Below the pieces are notes generated by a model. It was not told the origin of the DNA, ran no database searches, and saw nothing but the letters and a program-made list of their open reading frames with translations. Both the position numbers and the translations under genes were made by a program. A stretch of DNA of 23,413 bases, from positions 1-23,413 of the forward strand of contig JAAXQD010000215.1 of the NCBI GenBank assembly GCA_012974475.1, read 5' to 3'. Below, piece by piece: positions 1 through 7,375 of this stretch (the stretch's first letter is position 1; the number at the start of each line of letters is the position of its first letter). The stretch is from Desulfobacterales bacterium (GTDB lineage: Bacteria > Desulfobacterota > Desulfobacteria > Desulfobacterales > UBA11574).

Positions 1-1
1 G

Positions 2-1552
2 CTAACAGGCGACACCGATGTCATCGGCCTGGCCCAGACCGGCACGGGGAAAACCGCCGCCTTCGGCCTGCCCATGATCCAACTGATTGATTTTAAATCA
101 AAAAGTCCCCAGGGGCTGATCCTCTGCCCTACGCGGGAGCTCTGCCTTCAAATCACCGGCGACCTGAAACTGTTTGCCCGGCATACCCCGAACGCACGAA
201 TTGCCGCCGTCTACGGCGGGGCCGATATTCGGAACCAGATCTCCCTGATAAAAAAAGGGGCTCAGATCATCGTGGCCACGCCCGGCCGGCTGTTGGATCT
301 GATCAACCGAAAGGCCGTCAAATTGGGAACAGTGGCCTATGCGGTTCTGGATGAAGCCGATGAAATGCTCAACATGGGATTTCAGGAAGATATCGACGAC
401 ATTCTGAAACGGACCCCCGCCGACAAACGAACCTGGCTTTTTTCAGCCACCATGCCGAAGGCCGCGGCGAAAATCGCCGACACCTATATGACCCGTCCGG
501 TAACTATCACCGTCGGCTCGCGCAACAAAGCCGCTGAAAACATCTCTCACGCCTGTTATGTCGTCAAAGAGAAAGATCGGTACGCGGCCCTCAAGCGGAT
601 GATCGACTATATCCCCGATATTTTCGGTCTTATTTTCTGCCGGACGCGCAAGGAAACCCAGACAGTGGCCGACAAACTGATGAAAGACGGTTACAATGCC
701 GAAGCGCTGCACGGTGACCTGTCCCAGATGCAACGGGACCAGGTGATGAAAAAATTCAGGGAGCGGACCCTCCAGCTGCTGGTGGCCACCGATGTGGCCG
801 CACGGGGTCTGGATGTGGATGACATCACCCACATTATCAATTACAATCTCCCCGATGAACCGGACCGTTACACCCATCGGAGCGGTCGAACGGCCCGGGC
901 GGGTAAATCCGGCGTTTCCATCGTATTGGTAAACACCCGGGAATTCCGACGGATTAAAGAACTGGAATCTAAAAGCGGGATTCGGTTCGAGGTTAAAAAA
1001 ATCCCCTGCGGCCGCGCCGTTTGCGAGAAGCAGCTTTACGCAATGGTGGAACGAATGGTTTCCGTGGACGTCAACAACAAAGAAATCGATAATTACCTTC
1101 CACCGGTGTTTGAAACCCTTTCCGCTCTCAGTAAGGAGGAATTGATCCGTCGATTCGTCTCGGCCGAGTTCAACCGCTTTCTCGATTACTACCGCGGAGC
1201 CGAAGACATCAACGTGAAAATCAAAAAACGCAAAACAAAGGCAGATAAAGCCGAACATCGCCTCGCAGGCAATACCCAGCGATTTTTTATCAATGTCGGC
1301 CGTCTGGACAAACTCAAAGAAGGCGCCATCGTCCGTCTGGTCTGCGACAAATCGGGCATATCGTCCAAAAAACTCGGCCGGATCGATCTCAACAGAGAGT
1401 TTTCATTCTTTGATGTTGAAAAAAACGTGGCAAATAAAGTCCTCAAATCCCTTAAAGGTGTGACATTGGACGGCAGAAAAGTCTGTGCCAAATTTGCCGA
1501 AAAAGAGAAAAAAACGAGAAAAATGCGATTTGCGGGACGTACATACCAATAA
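2..1552 (+). CDS. DEAD-box ATP-dependent RNA helicase, 5' end cut by window edge
   Basis: An RNA helicase that uses ATP to remodel RNA duplexes, in ribosome assembly or cold response by analogy with DeaD/CsdA. The frame is already open at base 2. The Walker A motif AQTGTGKT lies at bases 32-55, upstream of the first in-frame ATG (base 74), so that ATG is internal and the true start lies before the window. Other motifs seen are PTREL, the DEAD box (bases 350-361), SAT in LFSATMP, and motif VI in the form HRSGRTARAGK. The last 75 residues or so read as a DbpA-type RNA-binding domain (INVGRLDKLKEGAIV, then RIDLNREFSFFDV). That combination fits the DeaD/CsdA/DbpA group, but the exact member cannot be fixed without the N-terminus. 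No convincing terminator with a T-run follows. Confidence 0.95.
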   Translation, partial: LTGDTDVIGLAQTGTGKTAAFGLPMIQLIDFKSKSPQGLILCPTRELCLQITGDLKLFARHTPNARIAAVYGGADIRNQISLIKKGAQIIVATPGRLLDLINRKAVKLGTVAYAVLDEADEMLNMGFQEDIDDILKRTPADKRTWLFSATMPKAAAKIADTYMTRPVTITVGSRNKAAENISHACYVVKEKDRYAALKRMIDYIPDIFGLIFCRTRKETQTVADKLMKDGYNAEALHGDLSQMQRDQVMKKFRERTLQLLVATDVAARGLDVDDITHIINYNLPDEPDRYTHRSGRTARAGKSGVSIVLVNTREFRRIKELESKSGIRFEVKKIPCGRAVCEKQLYAMVERMVSVDVNNKEIDNYLPPVFETLSALSKEELIRRFVSAEFNRFLDYYRGAEDINVKIKKRKTKADKAEHRLAGNTQRFFINVGRLDKLKEGAIVRLVCDKSGISSKKLGRIDLNREFSFFDVEKNVANKVLKSLKGVTLDGRKVCAKFAEKEKKTRKMRFAGRTYQ

Positions 1553-1574
1553 GAGCATTTGAAGCGGAATTGCG

Positions 1575-1644
1575 TTTTTTCGGCTTCATCCCTGCCCGCC
1601 TCGCTTGAGCTCGCGATAGCGGGCAGGTGGAAGCCGAGAAAAAA
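1575..1644. repeat. Long imperfect palindrome (REP-like)
   Basis: The arms CGGCTTC (1581-1587) and GAAGCCG (1630-1636), and CCTGCCCGC (1591-1599) and GCGGGCAGG (1619-1627), stack into one long stem with a small internal bulge and a 19-base loop. A T-run precedes the stem and an A-run follows it. The plus-strand transcript would therefore not end in U, which argues against an ordinary intrinsic terminator for the helicase. The CTGCCCGC and CTCGCTTG words recur in the complement of the hairpin at 5222-5252, which suggests a dispersed palindromic family. Confidence 0.55.
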
Positions 1645-1783
1645 AACAAGTCAATCCAGTTCATCCTGTCAGAAACCTTTTTGGCCGTATATCTAAGTAA
1701 TTATGAGCTCATTAGTAAGTTTGCGAGTTGGAACGGTCGGTGGTCGGAACCGGCCAATAATTGATTTTTAATTAGAAACATAG

Positions 1784-1972
1784 TATTATCTAAACTGAGC
1801 GATTTTCAACTCGATCTGCACTGATCTTTTGGGCATAAAGGCTTTGCAAAAATCCTCGACACATCCCGGGCATGCACCCCAAGGGCATTTCCTGCGGGGC
1901 ACCTGCGGTTTGTGCAAATCTTTCTGCATCAAGATCTCAGCACATATCTTCAATCGCTCAACTTAGGTATTA
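1784..1972. mobile_element. MITE-like element, copy 1, with 5-bp target duplication
   Basis: A 179-bp noncoding element (1789-1967) flanked on both sides by TATTA (1784-1788 and 1968-1972). Its ends are inverted repeats: TCTAAACTGAGCGATT at the left, and the complement of the right end reads CCTAAGTTGAGCGATT. A second copy sits at 10877-11062 with the same ends and a 28-bp identical core block (in this copy around 1867-1896), but with TATAA as the flanking repeat. There is no ORF, so any movement would need a transposase encoded elsewhere. The parent transposon family is not recognised. Confidence 0.75.
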
Positions 1973-2050
1973 CAAGGGGTGAATAGGGCCTTAGAAGGCC
2001 GGCTTTGGCATTAAAAATGGCCGTCTAATGGTTTCGGGGGCAGGTGCTTT

Positions 2051-3877
2051 ATGGAAAAAACCGCGCAACAAGTTCTATCCCACTATTACGGCTACCCGTC
2101 ATTTCGGGAAAATCAACAAGAGGTTATCGATACTTTACTGGCCGGCCAAGATGCTTTCGTGCTGATGCCCACCGGCAGCGGGAAATCGATATGCTACCAG
2201 ATCCCATCGATCATGCTGAACGGCGTGGGCCTGGTGGTGTCACCCCTGATCGCTTTGATGCAGGATCAGGTTGAAGCGCTGAGGCAAAACGGTATTCGGG
2301 CGGCGTTTTTAAACTCCAGCCTTTCGATCGAGGAATTCAAGCAGGTCGAATTTCGGGTGTTGAACGGGCAGTGTGATATTCTCTACGTCGCTCCTGAACG
2401 GCTTTTTACGAAGCGGTTCCAAAAAAAAATTGGTAAAATCCCGGTGGCCCTATTTGCCATTGACGAGGCCCACTGCGTGTCCCAGTGGGGCCATGATTTC
2501 AGACCGGAATATCTCAGGCTGGTGGAAGTGATGGAAAGGTTTCCGGGCGTTCCCCGAATCGCCCTCACGGCAACGGCCGATTCGACGACACGCAAGGACA
2601 TCGTTGATAAACTGGATCTGGCAGATGCATCCCAGTTTATCTCCAGTTTTGACCGCCCCAACATTAACTACCAGGTCAAACTGAAAGCCAACGGCAAGAA
2701 ACAGCTGTTGGACTTTATCCAAAACGATCATTTTTCAGAAGCCGGCATCGTTTACACGCGTACTCGGAAGCGGTCGGATGACATGGCCCGGTGGCTTCAG
2801 GAAAAAGGGGTGAACGCACTGCCTTACCACGCCGGCATGGATGCACGGAACCGGCAGCAACACCAGCACCGGTTTCTCAGGGAAGACGATATTGTCATCG
2901 TTGCCACCATTGCCTTTGGCATGGGTATTGACAAACCCGGTGTTCGCTTTGTAGCGCACCTGGATCTGCCTTCCAGCATGGAGTCCTACTACCAGGAAAC
3001 CGGGCGATCGGGCAGAGATGGACAGCCGGCAGATGCCTGGATGGTCTATTCCCTGGCCGATGTCGTTGCCATGCGGCGGCTTCTGGAAACTTCAGACGGT
3101 GATGCAGCGTTCAAGCGGATTCAGCAGCAGAAACTGGAGGCGCTATTCGGTTATTGTGAATCAGCGGGATGTCGACGCCAGATCCTGCTCGGATATTTTG
3201 GAGAGGCATACCCGGATGCCTGCGGCAATTGTGATACCTGCAGTCAGGAGATAGAAATATGGGATGGCTCCATAGCGGCCCAGAAGGCCCTGTCCTGTGT
3301 TTACCGCACCGGTCAGCGTTTTGGTGCGGCACACCTGACGGATGTACTGATGGGAAACCGAACTGAGCGTGTTCACCAATTAAAGCATGATCGGCTCAAA
3401 ACGTTCGGGGTCGGAGATGATTTGTCTCAAACAGAATGGCGGTCCGTTTTTCGCCAGCTTTTGGCCGGCGGGCTCCTGACAGTGGACATGGGGAAAATAT
3501 CCGGTTTCCGCCTGACTGAAAAAAGCTGGCCGGTTCTCAAAGGAACGCAGGGGGTAGAGCTTCGAAAAGATCCTCATCCGATTAAGTCGAAAAGATCCGT
3601 CAAACCCTCTTCCTCAAAGGTTTTGGGGTTGGAAAACGAGGGGGAGAGACAGCTCTTTGAAAAACTTCGGCTTCTGCGGCTCGAGATTGCCCGGAAGCTC
3701 GGACTGCCGCCGTATGTGGTATTCCATGATAAGACGCTAAAGGAGATGGCCATTCTCAAACCGAAGAGTCGGACGGCCATGCTTCAAGTAACCGGCATCG
3801 GGGAGGTAAAGCTCGAGAGATATGGCCATCGTTTTCTCGACGCCATCAAAGAGGTTTCAGAAAATGCCGACCATTGA
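2051..3877 (+). CDS. recQ: ATP-dependent DNA helicase RecQ
   Basis: A 3'-5' DNA helicase of the RecF recombination and fork-repair pathway. It is 608 residues, almost the length of E. coli RecQ. Motif I is MPTGSGKS (39-46, catalytic K45). Motif II is DEAH at 138-141, followed at once by CVSQWGHDFRPEY, which is the RecQ-specific aromatic-rich loop. Motif VI is QETGRSGRDG (315-324). The zinc-binding module shows C374, C391, C394 and C397 (CRRQ, then CGNCDTC), followed by a winged helix and a C-terminal HRDC domain at about 530-605. The start ATG has a purine-rich GGGGGCAGG about 8 bases upstream. It overlaps the next gene by 14 bases, so the two are probably cotranscribed. Confidence 0.97.
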   Translation: MEKTAQQVLSHYYGYPSFRENQQEVIDTLLAGQDAFVLMPTGSGKSICYQIPSIMLNGVGLVVSPLIALMQDQVEALRQNGIRAAFLNSSLSIEEFKQVEFRVLNGQCDILYVAPERLFTKRFQKKIGKIPVALFAIDEAHCVSQWGHDFRPEYLRLVEVMERFPGVPRIALTATADSTTRKDIVDKLDLADASQFISSFDRPNINYQVKLKANGKKQLLDFIQNDHFSEAGIVYTRTRKRSDDMARWLQEKGVNALPYHAGMDARNRQQHQHRFLREDDIVIVATIAFGMGIDKPGVRFVAHLDLPSSMESYYQETGRSGRDGQPADAWMVYSLADVVAMRRLLETSDGDAAFKRIQQQKLEALFGYCESAGCRRQILLGYFGEAYPDACGNCDTCSQEIEIWDGSIAAQKALSCVYRTGQRFGAAHLTDVLMGNRTERVHQLKHDRLKTFGVGDDLSQTEWRSVFRQLLAGGLLTVDMGKISGFRLTEKSWPVLKGTQGVELRKDPHPIKSKRSVKPSSSKVLGLENEGERQLFEKLRLLRLEIARKLGLPPYVVFHDKTLKEMAILKPKSRTAMLQVTGIGEVKLERYGHRFLDAIKEVSENADH

Positions 3878-4052
3878 GTACAAATGCGGGGATTGCGACC
3901 ATCTCTTTAAGGCAGTGGTATTTCGTGGGGACCCGGAAGCCGAACCGTCCTGTCCCAAATGCAAAAGCCCCCTGACCCAATCCCTTCCACGATCGGAAAG
4001 TCTCTTTAAGGGGATTTCGAACTTCAGCACCCTTGCCAAAGACACCAACTGA
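3864..4052 (+). CDS. FmdB-type small zinc ribbon protein
   Basis: A 62-residue protein beginning MPTIEYKCGDCDHLF, the usual opening of FmdB/CxxC_CXXC_SSSS family zinc ribbons. Two CxxC pairs (CGDC near residue 8 and CPKC near residue 35) form the metal knuckles, and a Ser-containing polar tail follows. The frame is open 42 bases further upstream inside recQ, but the ATG at 3864 gives the canonical N-terminus and has GAGG about 10 bases before it. It overlaps the recQ end by 14 bases. FmdB was first named as a regulator of formamidase/amidase genes, but the role of most members is unknown and I do not infer one here. Confidence 0.85.
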   Translation: MPTIEYKCGDCDHLFKAVVFRGDPEAEPSCPKCKSPLTQSLPRSESLFKGISNFSTLAKDTN

Positions 4053-4297
4053 ACCAGGTGACCCTCGCGGCAGGTCTGCTGCAGAATCCAATGTGTAAGG
4101 TCGTGTGAAATAACCGGGCCGTCTATGATTTTATGTTCGTGATAGTTAATAACCATGCTCATTTGTCGTTAAGACATGGTTGATCTCGAGCTTTAAAAGT
4201 TTCTTGAAAATTACCGGCACAAAGATTATCCTAAATAACAGTTTATCGGGGATTTTTGAAAATCCATTAATCCGGTGCTCTTAAAGTTTTTACGTCA

Positions 4298-4426
4298 ATG
4301 AACTTGCCGATGAAAACCGAAAGAAAAAAAACGCCTATAATTAAGCACGTCATCAAGTGGATCATTTTGGTTTTGCTGGCGATACTAATAGCAGCCTATA
4401 CTTTTCGTCAGCTTTCCTGGACTTGA
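4298..4426 (+). CDS. Possible 42-aa single-pass membrane peptide
   Basis: This reads as a basic N-terminus (KTERKKTPIIKHVIK) followed by one hydrophobic helix (WIILVLLAILIAAYTF) and a short tail, so a small inner-membrane peptide with its N-terminus inside is plausible. I do not recognise it. There is no good ribosome binding site before the ATG at 4298 or the in-frame ATG at 4310, so it may not be translated. Confidence 0.3.
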   Translation: MNLPMKTERKKTPIIKHVIKWIILVLLAILIAAYTFRQLSWT

Positions 4427-4476
4427 AGGCGTTCTTCACATTTAAGTTGATTTTTTTAAGTCAGAGACTTTAAGGA

Positions 4477-4500
4477 GATCCTTTAAATAAGCAAAGGATC
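4477..4500. repeat. 8-bp perfect inverted repeat
   Basis: GATCCTTT (4477-4484) and AAAGGATC (4493-4500) flank an 8-base spacer. No T-run follows, so an operator or chance hairpin is more likely than a terminator. Confidence 0.4.
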
Positions 4501-4640
4501 ATCTTCGGGATATGGAAAAAAACGCTTGAAACAGGTTCCAATAAGTCTCGTAACATGGTTTCAAAAAACATTTGAAAGAAATTCTACCAAACTGTTTTCC
4601 AAAGATATTTATGGGGTGTTCCCTAAAATAACAGGACAAT

Positions 4641-4790
4641 ATGAAGCGTGAAAAAAACGAAATCTACATTCTCTGTCCGAAAAAAGGAAATCCACGCAAA
4701 CACGTTGATGTTTGCCGGCAGTGCCGGTATCGAAAGAAATGCAAAGCATATCACGGGTACCTTCAACCCGATCTGCCATTCTGTGCTTGA
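4641..4790 (+). CDS. Small Cys-rich protein, 49 aa
   Basis: A 49-residue ORF with five cysteines at positions 12, 25, 28, 34 and 48, including a CRQC knuckle within a strongly basic stretch (RQCRYRKKCKAYHGY). The spacing suggests a small zinc- or iron-binding protein, but no named family is recognised. AGGA lies 4 bases before the ATG, which is a rather short spacing. Conserved cysteine spacing and the intact frame support it as a real gene; the short length and weak ribosome site are against. Confidence 0.5.
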   Translation: MKREKNEIYILCPKKGNPRKHVDVCRQCRYRKKCKAYHGYLQPDLPFCA

Positions 4791-4815
4791 AATATAAGAC
4801 GCCCCCCTAAAACCA

Positions 4816-4843
4816 TTGATTTAAACCGTGGATGGCATATAGT
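4816..4843 (+). promoter_or_regulatory. Putative sigma-70 promoter for the 64-aa gene
   Basis: TTGATT (4816-4821) and TATAGT (4838-4843) are separated by 16 bases. Transcription would begin near 4850, about 35 bases before the strong ribosome site of the gene at 4887. Confidence 0.42.
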
Positions 4844-4886
4844 ATCAGAGGGTCCACATCCATCGTTTCAAAAAAGGAGGTTTATC

Positions 4887-5081
4887 ATGTTGTGTAGCCT
4901 TTCCAAAATCGAAAGCTCAAGCCTGGAGGCCATTCAGTCTCTAGAGAATGATCTCGGGAAGCCATTGTTGGCCTTTTCATGTTATGACATTAATCCTGCG
5001 ATAGTTGAGGATAAAGAGCTTGAACAAATCAACGCGTTGGAAAAAAAATTGGGTATAGTTTTGGTTGCTGTTAAGCAGTAA
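4887..5081 (+). CDS. Small conserved-type hypothetical protein, 64 aa
   Basis: A 64-residue acidic protein with no cysteine cluster beyond C3 and C32, no signal peptide and no membrane segment. It has two similar halves: LEAIQSLENDLGKPLLAF (about 13-30) and LEQINALEKKLGIVLVAV (about 45-62), each a short helix followed by a hydrophobic strand. This internal repeat may reflect a small alpha/beta fold. A near-perfect ribosome site (AAGGAGG, 7 bases before ATG) and an upstream promoter-like pair make expression likely. The function is unknown. A perfect inverted repeat follows 9 bases after the stop codon. Confidence 0.75.
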   Translation: MLCSLSKIESSSLEAIQSLENDLGKPLLAFSCYDINPAIVEDKELEQINALEKKLGIVLVAVKQ

Positions 5082-5089
5082 ATGCTGCC

Positions 5090-5110
5090 CGTCATATTGA
5101 CAATATGACG
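5090..5110. repeat. Perfect 10-bp inverted repeat after the 64-aa gene
   Basis: CGTCATATTG (5090-5099) and CAATATGACG (5101-5110) are exact complements around a single A at 5100. It begins 9 bases after the stop codon. It could be an mRNA 3' hairpin (8-bp stem, 5-base loop) or a dimeric protein binding site. No clean T-run follows. Confidence 0.55.
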
Positions 5111-5134
5111 CCTTTAATGACAGGATTCTCCTGA

Positions 5135-5321
5135 TCCAGAATATAAAGAATCGCAAAAAGTATGCTGGAGCCGCGGTCTCCCCACGGCTAAGCCATTGAA
5201 ATAACGAAGCCACTCCGCCAACCCGCCTGCCAAGCGAGGCACGAGCGGGCAGATATCGTTACTCGGGGAAGCGCACCCCCTGAACACGTACATGTTTTAA
5301 GGTTCATTCTTTATATTCGGA
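5135..5321. mobile_element. Second MITE-like element with 13-bp terminal inverted repeats
   Basis: GAATATAAAGAAT (5139-5151) at the left is the exact complement of ATTCTTTATATTC (5306-5318) at the right, and both ends carry an outer TCC. The interior has nested palindromes: an AGCCG/CGGCT hairpin near 5170-5189; TAACGA (5202-5207) against TCGTTA (5256-5261); and a CCCGC-TGCC / GGCA-GCGGG hairpin at 5222-5249. No ORF and no clear target duplication were found. The inner hairpin resembles the palindrome at 1591-1627. It lies 64 bases before the PAS regulator start and may affect its expression. Confidence 0.55.
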
Positions 5322-5384
5322 CCCTCTTTTCCAACCAAATTGGAGAAGAACCAATTTTTTTTATCTGCAACCGGAGTGTTTCTT

Positions 5385-6719
5385 ATGGCCAAAAAACCAA
5401 CTTATGAAGAATTAGAGCAAAGGATTAAAACGTTAGACAAAGAGGCCTCTAAACGGAAAAAGGCAGAAAAGGCCCTGAAAGAAAACAAAGTTCGTTTTAA
5501 TTTGGCACAGAAAATAGCGAGCGTGGGAAGCTGGGACAGAAATGTTCAAACGGGTGAAGGTTATTGGTCTGATGAACAGTACCGTGTTTATGGGTATGAA
5601 CCGGGAGAGGTCGAGGCTACACACGAACTGTTCAGAAAACATATTCATCCCGATGACAAGAAACTCGTAATCAAAACCATCGAGGACGCCTTGAAGGGAT
5701 TTAAACCCTTCGACATCGAATTTCGTTTCTTCCAAAAGGACGGGACCCTACGTTTCGCCCATTCGAAAGGTGAAGTGGAATGGGATAAAACAGAAGCGCC
5801 GCTTCGGATTTCCGGCACATTTCAAGACATCACCAAACGCAAGCGGATGGAGGACGTGCTGAAGGAAAACGAGGAACGATTTCGGAGCACCTTCGAGCAA
5901 GCTGCCATCGGTATTGCGCACGTTTCGACGGAAGGACGTTTTCTTCGAGTCAATCAGCACTTTTGTGATATGGTTGGATATAAACTTGAGGAAATGTTGG
6001 CGCATAATTTCCAAGAGATTACCCACCAGGACGATCTTGATGCCGACTTAGAATATGTCCGCCGGCTGCTATCCGGTGAAATTCAAACTTATTCCATGGA
6101 AAAACGTTACTTCAAAAAAAACGGTTCCAGCGTTTGGGTCAATCTGACGGTATCTCTTGTTCGAAAAATATCGGGTGAGCCAAAATATTTTATTTCCGCT
6201 GTTAAAGATATTACCAAGCAAAAGGATGCAGAGACGGCTTTGCAGAAAGCACACGATGAGCTGAAGAAAAAAGCAGTAGATTTGGAAATGAAAACAAAAA
6301 GTCTCCAGGAGCTTAACACGGCAATGGAAGTTTTGTTGAAAAAAAGAAAAGCGGATAAAATAGAAATAGAGGATAGTGTATTGACCAATGTAAAGGAATT
6401 GATTGAACCTTATTTTTCAAAAATGAGAAAAACCAAATTGGATGACCGACAAAATGCGTTTTTGGATATTATGGAATCTAATCTAAAAGAAATTGCAAAT
6501 CCATTTACTCGAAGAATGTCGATGAAACATTTAAACCTAACGCCCACTGAAACTCAGATAGCGAATATAATAAAGCACGGCAATACCACAAAAAAGATAG
6601 CCGGAATTCTAAATATATCCCCACGAACCGTTGATACGCACCGAAAGAACATCAGAAAGAAAATCGGTTTAAATCAGAAAAGAACAAATCTTAGATCTTA
6701 TCTTTTATCTTTACATTAA
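5385..6719 (+). CDS. PAS-PAS-LuxR sensory regulator
   Basis: A 444-residue cytoplasmic one-component regulator. The N-terminal coiled segment (MAKKPTYEELEQR, about 1-33) is the typical cap of this sensor type. A first PAS/PAC unit spans about 36-150 (ending in ISGTFQDITKRK), and a second spans about 163-278 (ending FISAVKDITKQK). A coiled-coil linker follows (about 280-330), then a conserved spacer, and a LuxR-type helix-turn-helix at about 382-440 (LTPTETQIANII, then ISPRTVDTHRKNIRKK). There is no histidine kinase or receiver domain and no membrane segment. The ATG at 5385 is preferred over the upstream in-frame TTG at 5340 because GGAG lies 8 bases before it and because MAKKPTYEEL is the standard start. 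Ligand and target genes are unknown. Confidence 0.9.
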   Translation: MAKKPTYEELEQRIKTLDKEASKRKKAEKALKENKVRFNLAQKIASVGSWDRNVQTGEGYWSDEQYRVYGYEPGEVEATHELFRKHIHPDDKKLVIKTIEDALKGFKPFDIEFRFFQKDGTLRFAHSKGEVEWDKTEAPLRISGTFQDITKRKRMEDVLKENEERFRSTFEQAAIGIAHVSTEGRFLRVNQHFCDMVGYKLEEMLAHNFQEITHQDDLDADLEYVRRLLSGEIQTYSMEKRYFKKNGSSVWVNLTVSLVRKISGEPKYFISAVKDITKQKDAETALQKAHDELKKKAVDLEMKTKSLQELNTAMEVLLKKRKADKIEIEDSVLTNVKELIEPYFSKMRKTKLDDRQNAFLDIMESNLKEIANPFTRRMSMKHLNLTPTETQIANIIKHGNTTKKIAGILNISPRTVDTHRKNIRKKIGLNQKRTNLRSYLLSLH

Positions 6720-6958
6720 ATCGTACCTTGGGCTCACCCGTGGTCCTCTGCTAATTTGGATAGTACGAAAAATAACGCCTATGACGCCAACATTGCCATA
6801 TCCCCTTCCACAGCACCACCAACATCATAGGACCATAAAAAAAACGTTCAGGGTTTACCAGCGTGTTATTTTAAAAATGATAAGGGTCTTTAATTGGCCG
6901 TATTACAGAATTTATTTAAAAACACACTTCCAGGAACCGCTCTCATCGAGCCGAACGA

Positions 6959-6986
6959 TTGACAGGATCGTTTTACGTATTATTTT
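6959..6986 (+). promoter_or_regulatory. Putative sigma-70 promoter for a possible small RNA
   Basis: A perfect TTGACA (6959-6964) with TATTTT (6981-6986) after a 16-base spacer. There is no credible CDS downstream before the hairpin terminator at 7156-7184. Confidence 0.4.
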
Positions 6987-6992
6987 ACGGGT

Positions 6993-7184
6993 ATGGTTTC
7001 TCGGATGTGCGTGCATCTTACCCATCGGTCACCTGCAAATACGCAAAATAAATGATGTGCACCGAGTCTAATAACGGCATTTAGGGAAGCTATAAGTTTA
7101 TGACGCTTGGTAGCCTCAGATGTGATTATGCAAAAAGAGTCTATCGGGCTAATACAGGCGGGGCACATACGGCCCTGCCTTTTT
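6993..7184 (+). ncRNA. Candidate small RNA of about 190 nt
   Basis: Proposed from a promoter-like pair upstream and an intrinsic terminator at the end, with no good CDS between. A GGGTA/TACCC pairing at the 5' end (about 6988-7023) could form a first stem. It does not match 6S, tmRNA or a riboswitch consensus known to me. This is a hypothesis from signals, not a recognised family. Confidence 0.25.
7156..7184 (+). terminator. Intrinsic terminator
   Basis: AGGCGGGGC (7156-7164) pairs with GCCCTGCCT (7172-7180) through nine pairs, one of them G-U, around a 7-base loop. It runs directly into TTTTT (7180-7184) and a further T-rich stretch. The PAS gene ends more than 430 bases upstream. Confidence 0.7.
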
Positions 7185-7334
7185 ATTTACGCGAATTGTG
7201 TTATAATCTAATTCCCACGAGGTTGATTTGTTGCACTTCCTCCTCCAGTCCCGGTCGACCCTTGTCCTTTATTTTCACGATGTTTGTCGCCTCGATGTAA
7301 AGGGAGACGGCGATTTAAATAAGACCCACGGTTT

Positions 7335-7375
7335 TTATTCAATAGTTGAATAATTGGATCACATTGTTGTATAAA
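7335..7375 (+). promoter_or_regulatory. Putative promoter overlapped by an inverted repeat
   Basis: TTGAAT (7346-7351) and TATAAA (7370-7375) are 18 bases apart, about 110 bases before the pseudouridine synthase start. The -35 box is the right arm of the inverted repeat TTATTCAATAGTTGAATAA (7335-7353), so a repressor site is possible. Confidence 0.4.

Larger units (their letters stand above)
1553..2050. other. Intergenic region with a palindrome and a MITE-like element
   Basis: About 500 bases between the helicase and recQ hold no credible gene. The first part carries a long imperfect palindrome (1575-1644). The middle and end hold a MITE-like element (1789-1967) whose right edge is 83 bases from the recQ start. 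I see no clear sigma-70 promoter for recQ. Confidence 0.7.
4053..4886. other. Gene-poor stretch with two possible micro-ORFs
   Basis: About 830 bases between the FmdB-like gene and the 64-aa gene. I see only a possible membrane peptide (4298-4426), a Cys-rich peptide (4641-4790), an 8-bp inverted repeat (4477-4500) and a promoter-like pair (4816-4843). The first 245 bases hold nothing I can support. Confidence 0.6.

Noticed and set aside
443..1258. 271-aa minus-strand ORF opposite the DEAD-box helicase
   Set aside because: A shadow of a conserved gene in the other strand; no family pattern and no ribosome site.
1575..1644. Intrinsic terminator for the helicase gene
   Set aside because: The stem is followed by A, not T, on the transcribed-strand sense; better seen as a REP-like palindrome.
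3857..4162. 101-aa minus-strand ORF over the FmdB-like gene
   Set aside because: Most of it is antisense to a recognised zinc ribbon; its first 40 residues look protein-like but match nothing I know.
5385..6719. Histidine kinase reading of the PAS protein
   Set aside because: No H-box or ATPase domain; the C-terminus is a LuxR-type helix-turn-helix.
6781..7071. 96-aa plus-strand ORF in the noncoding gap
   Set aside because: No ribosome site, unusual composition, no recognisable pattern; overlaps the possible RNA promoter.
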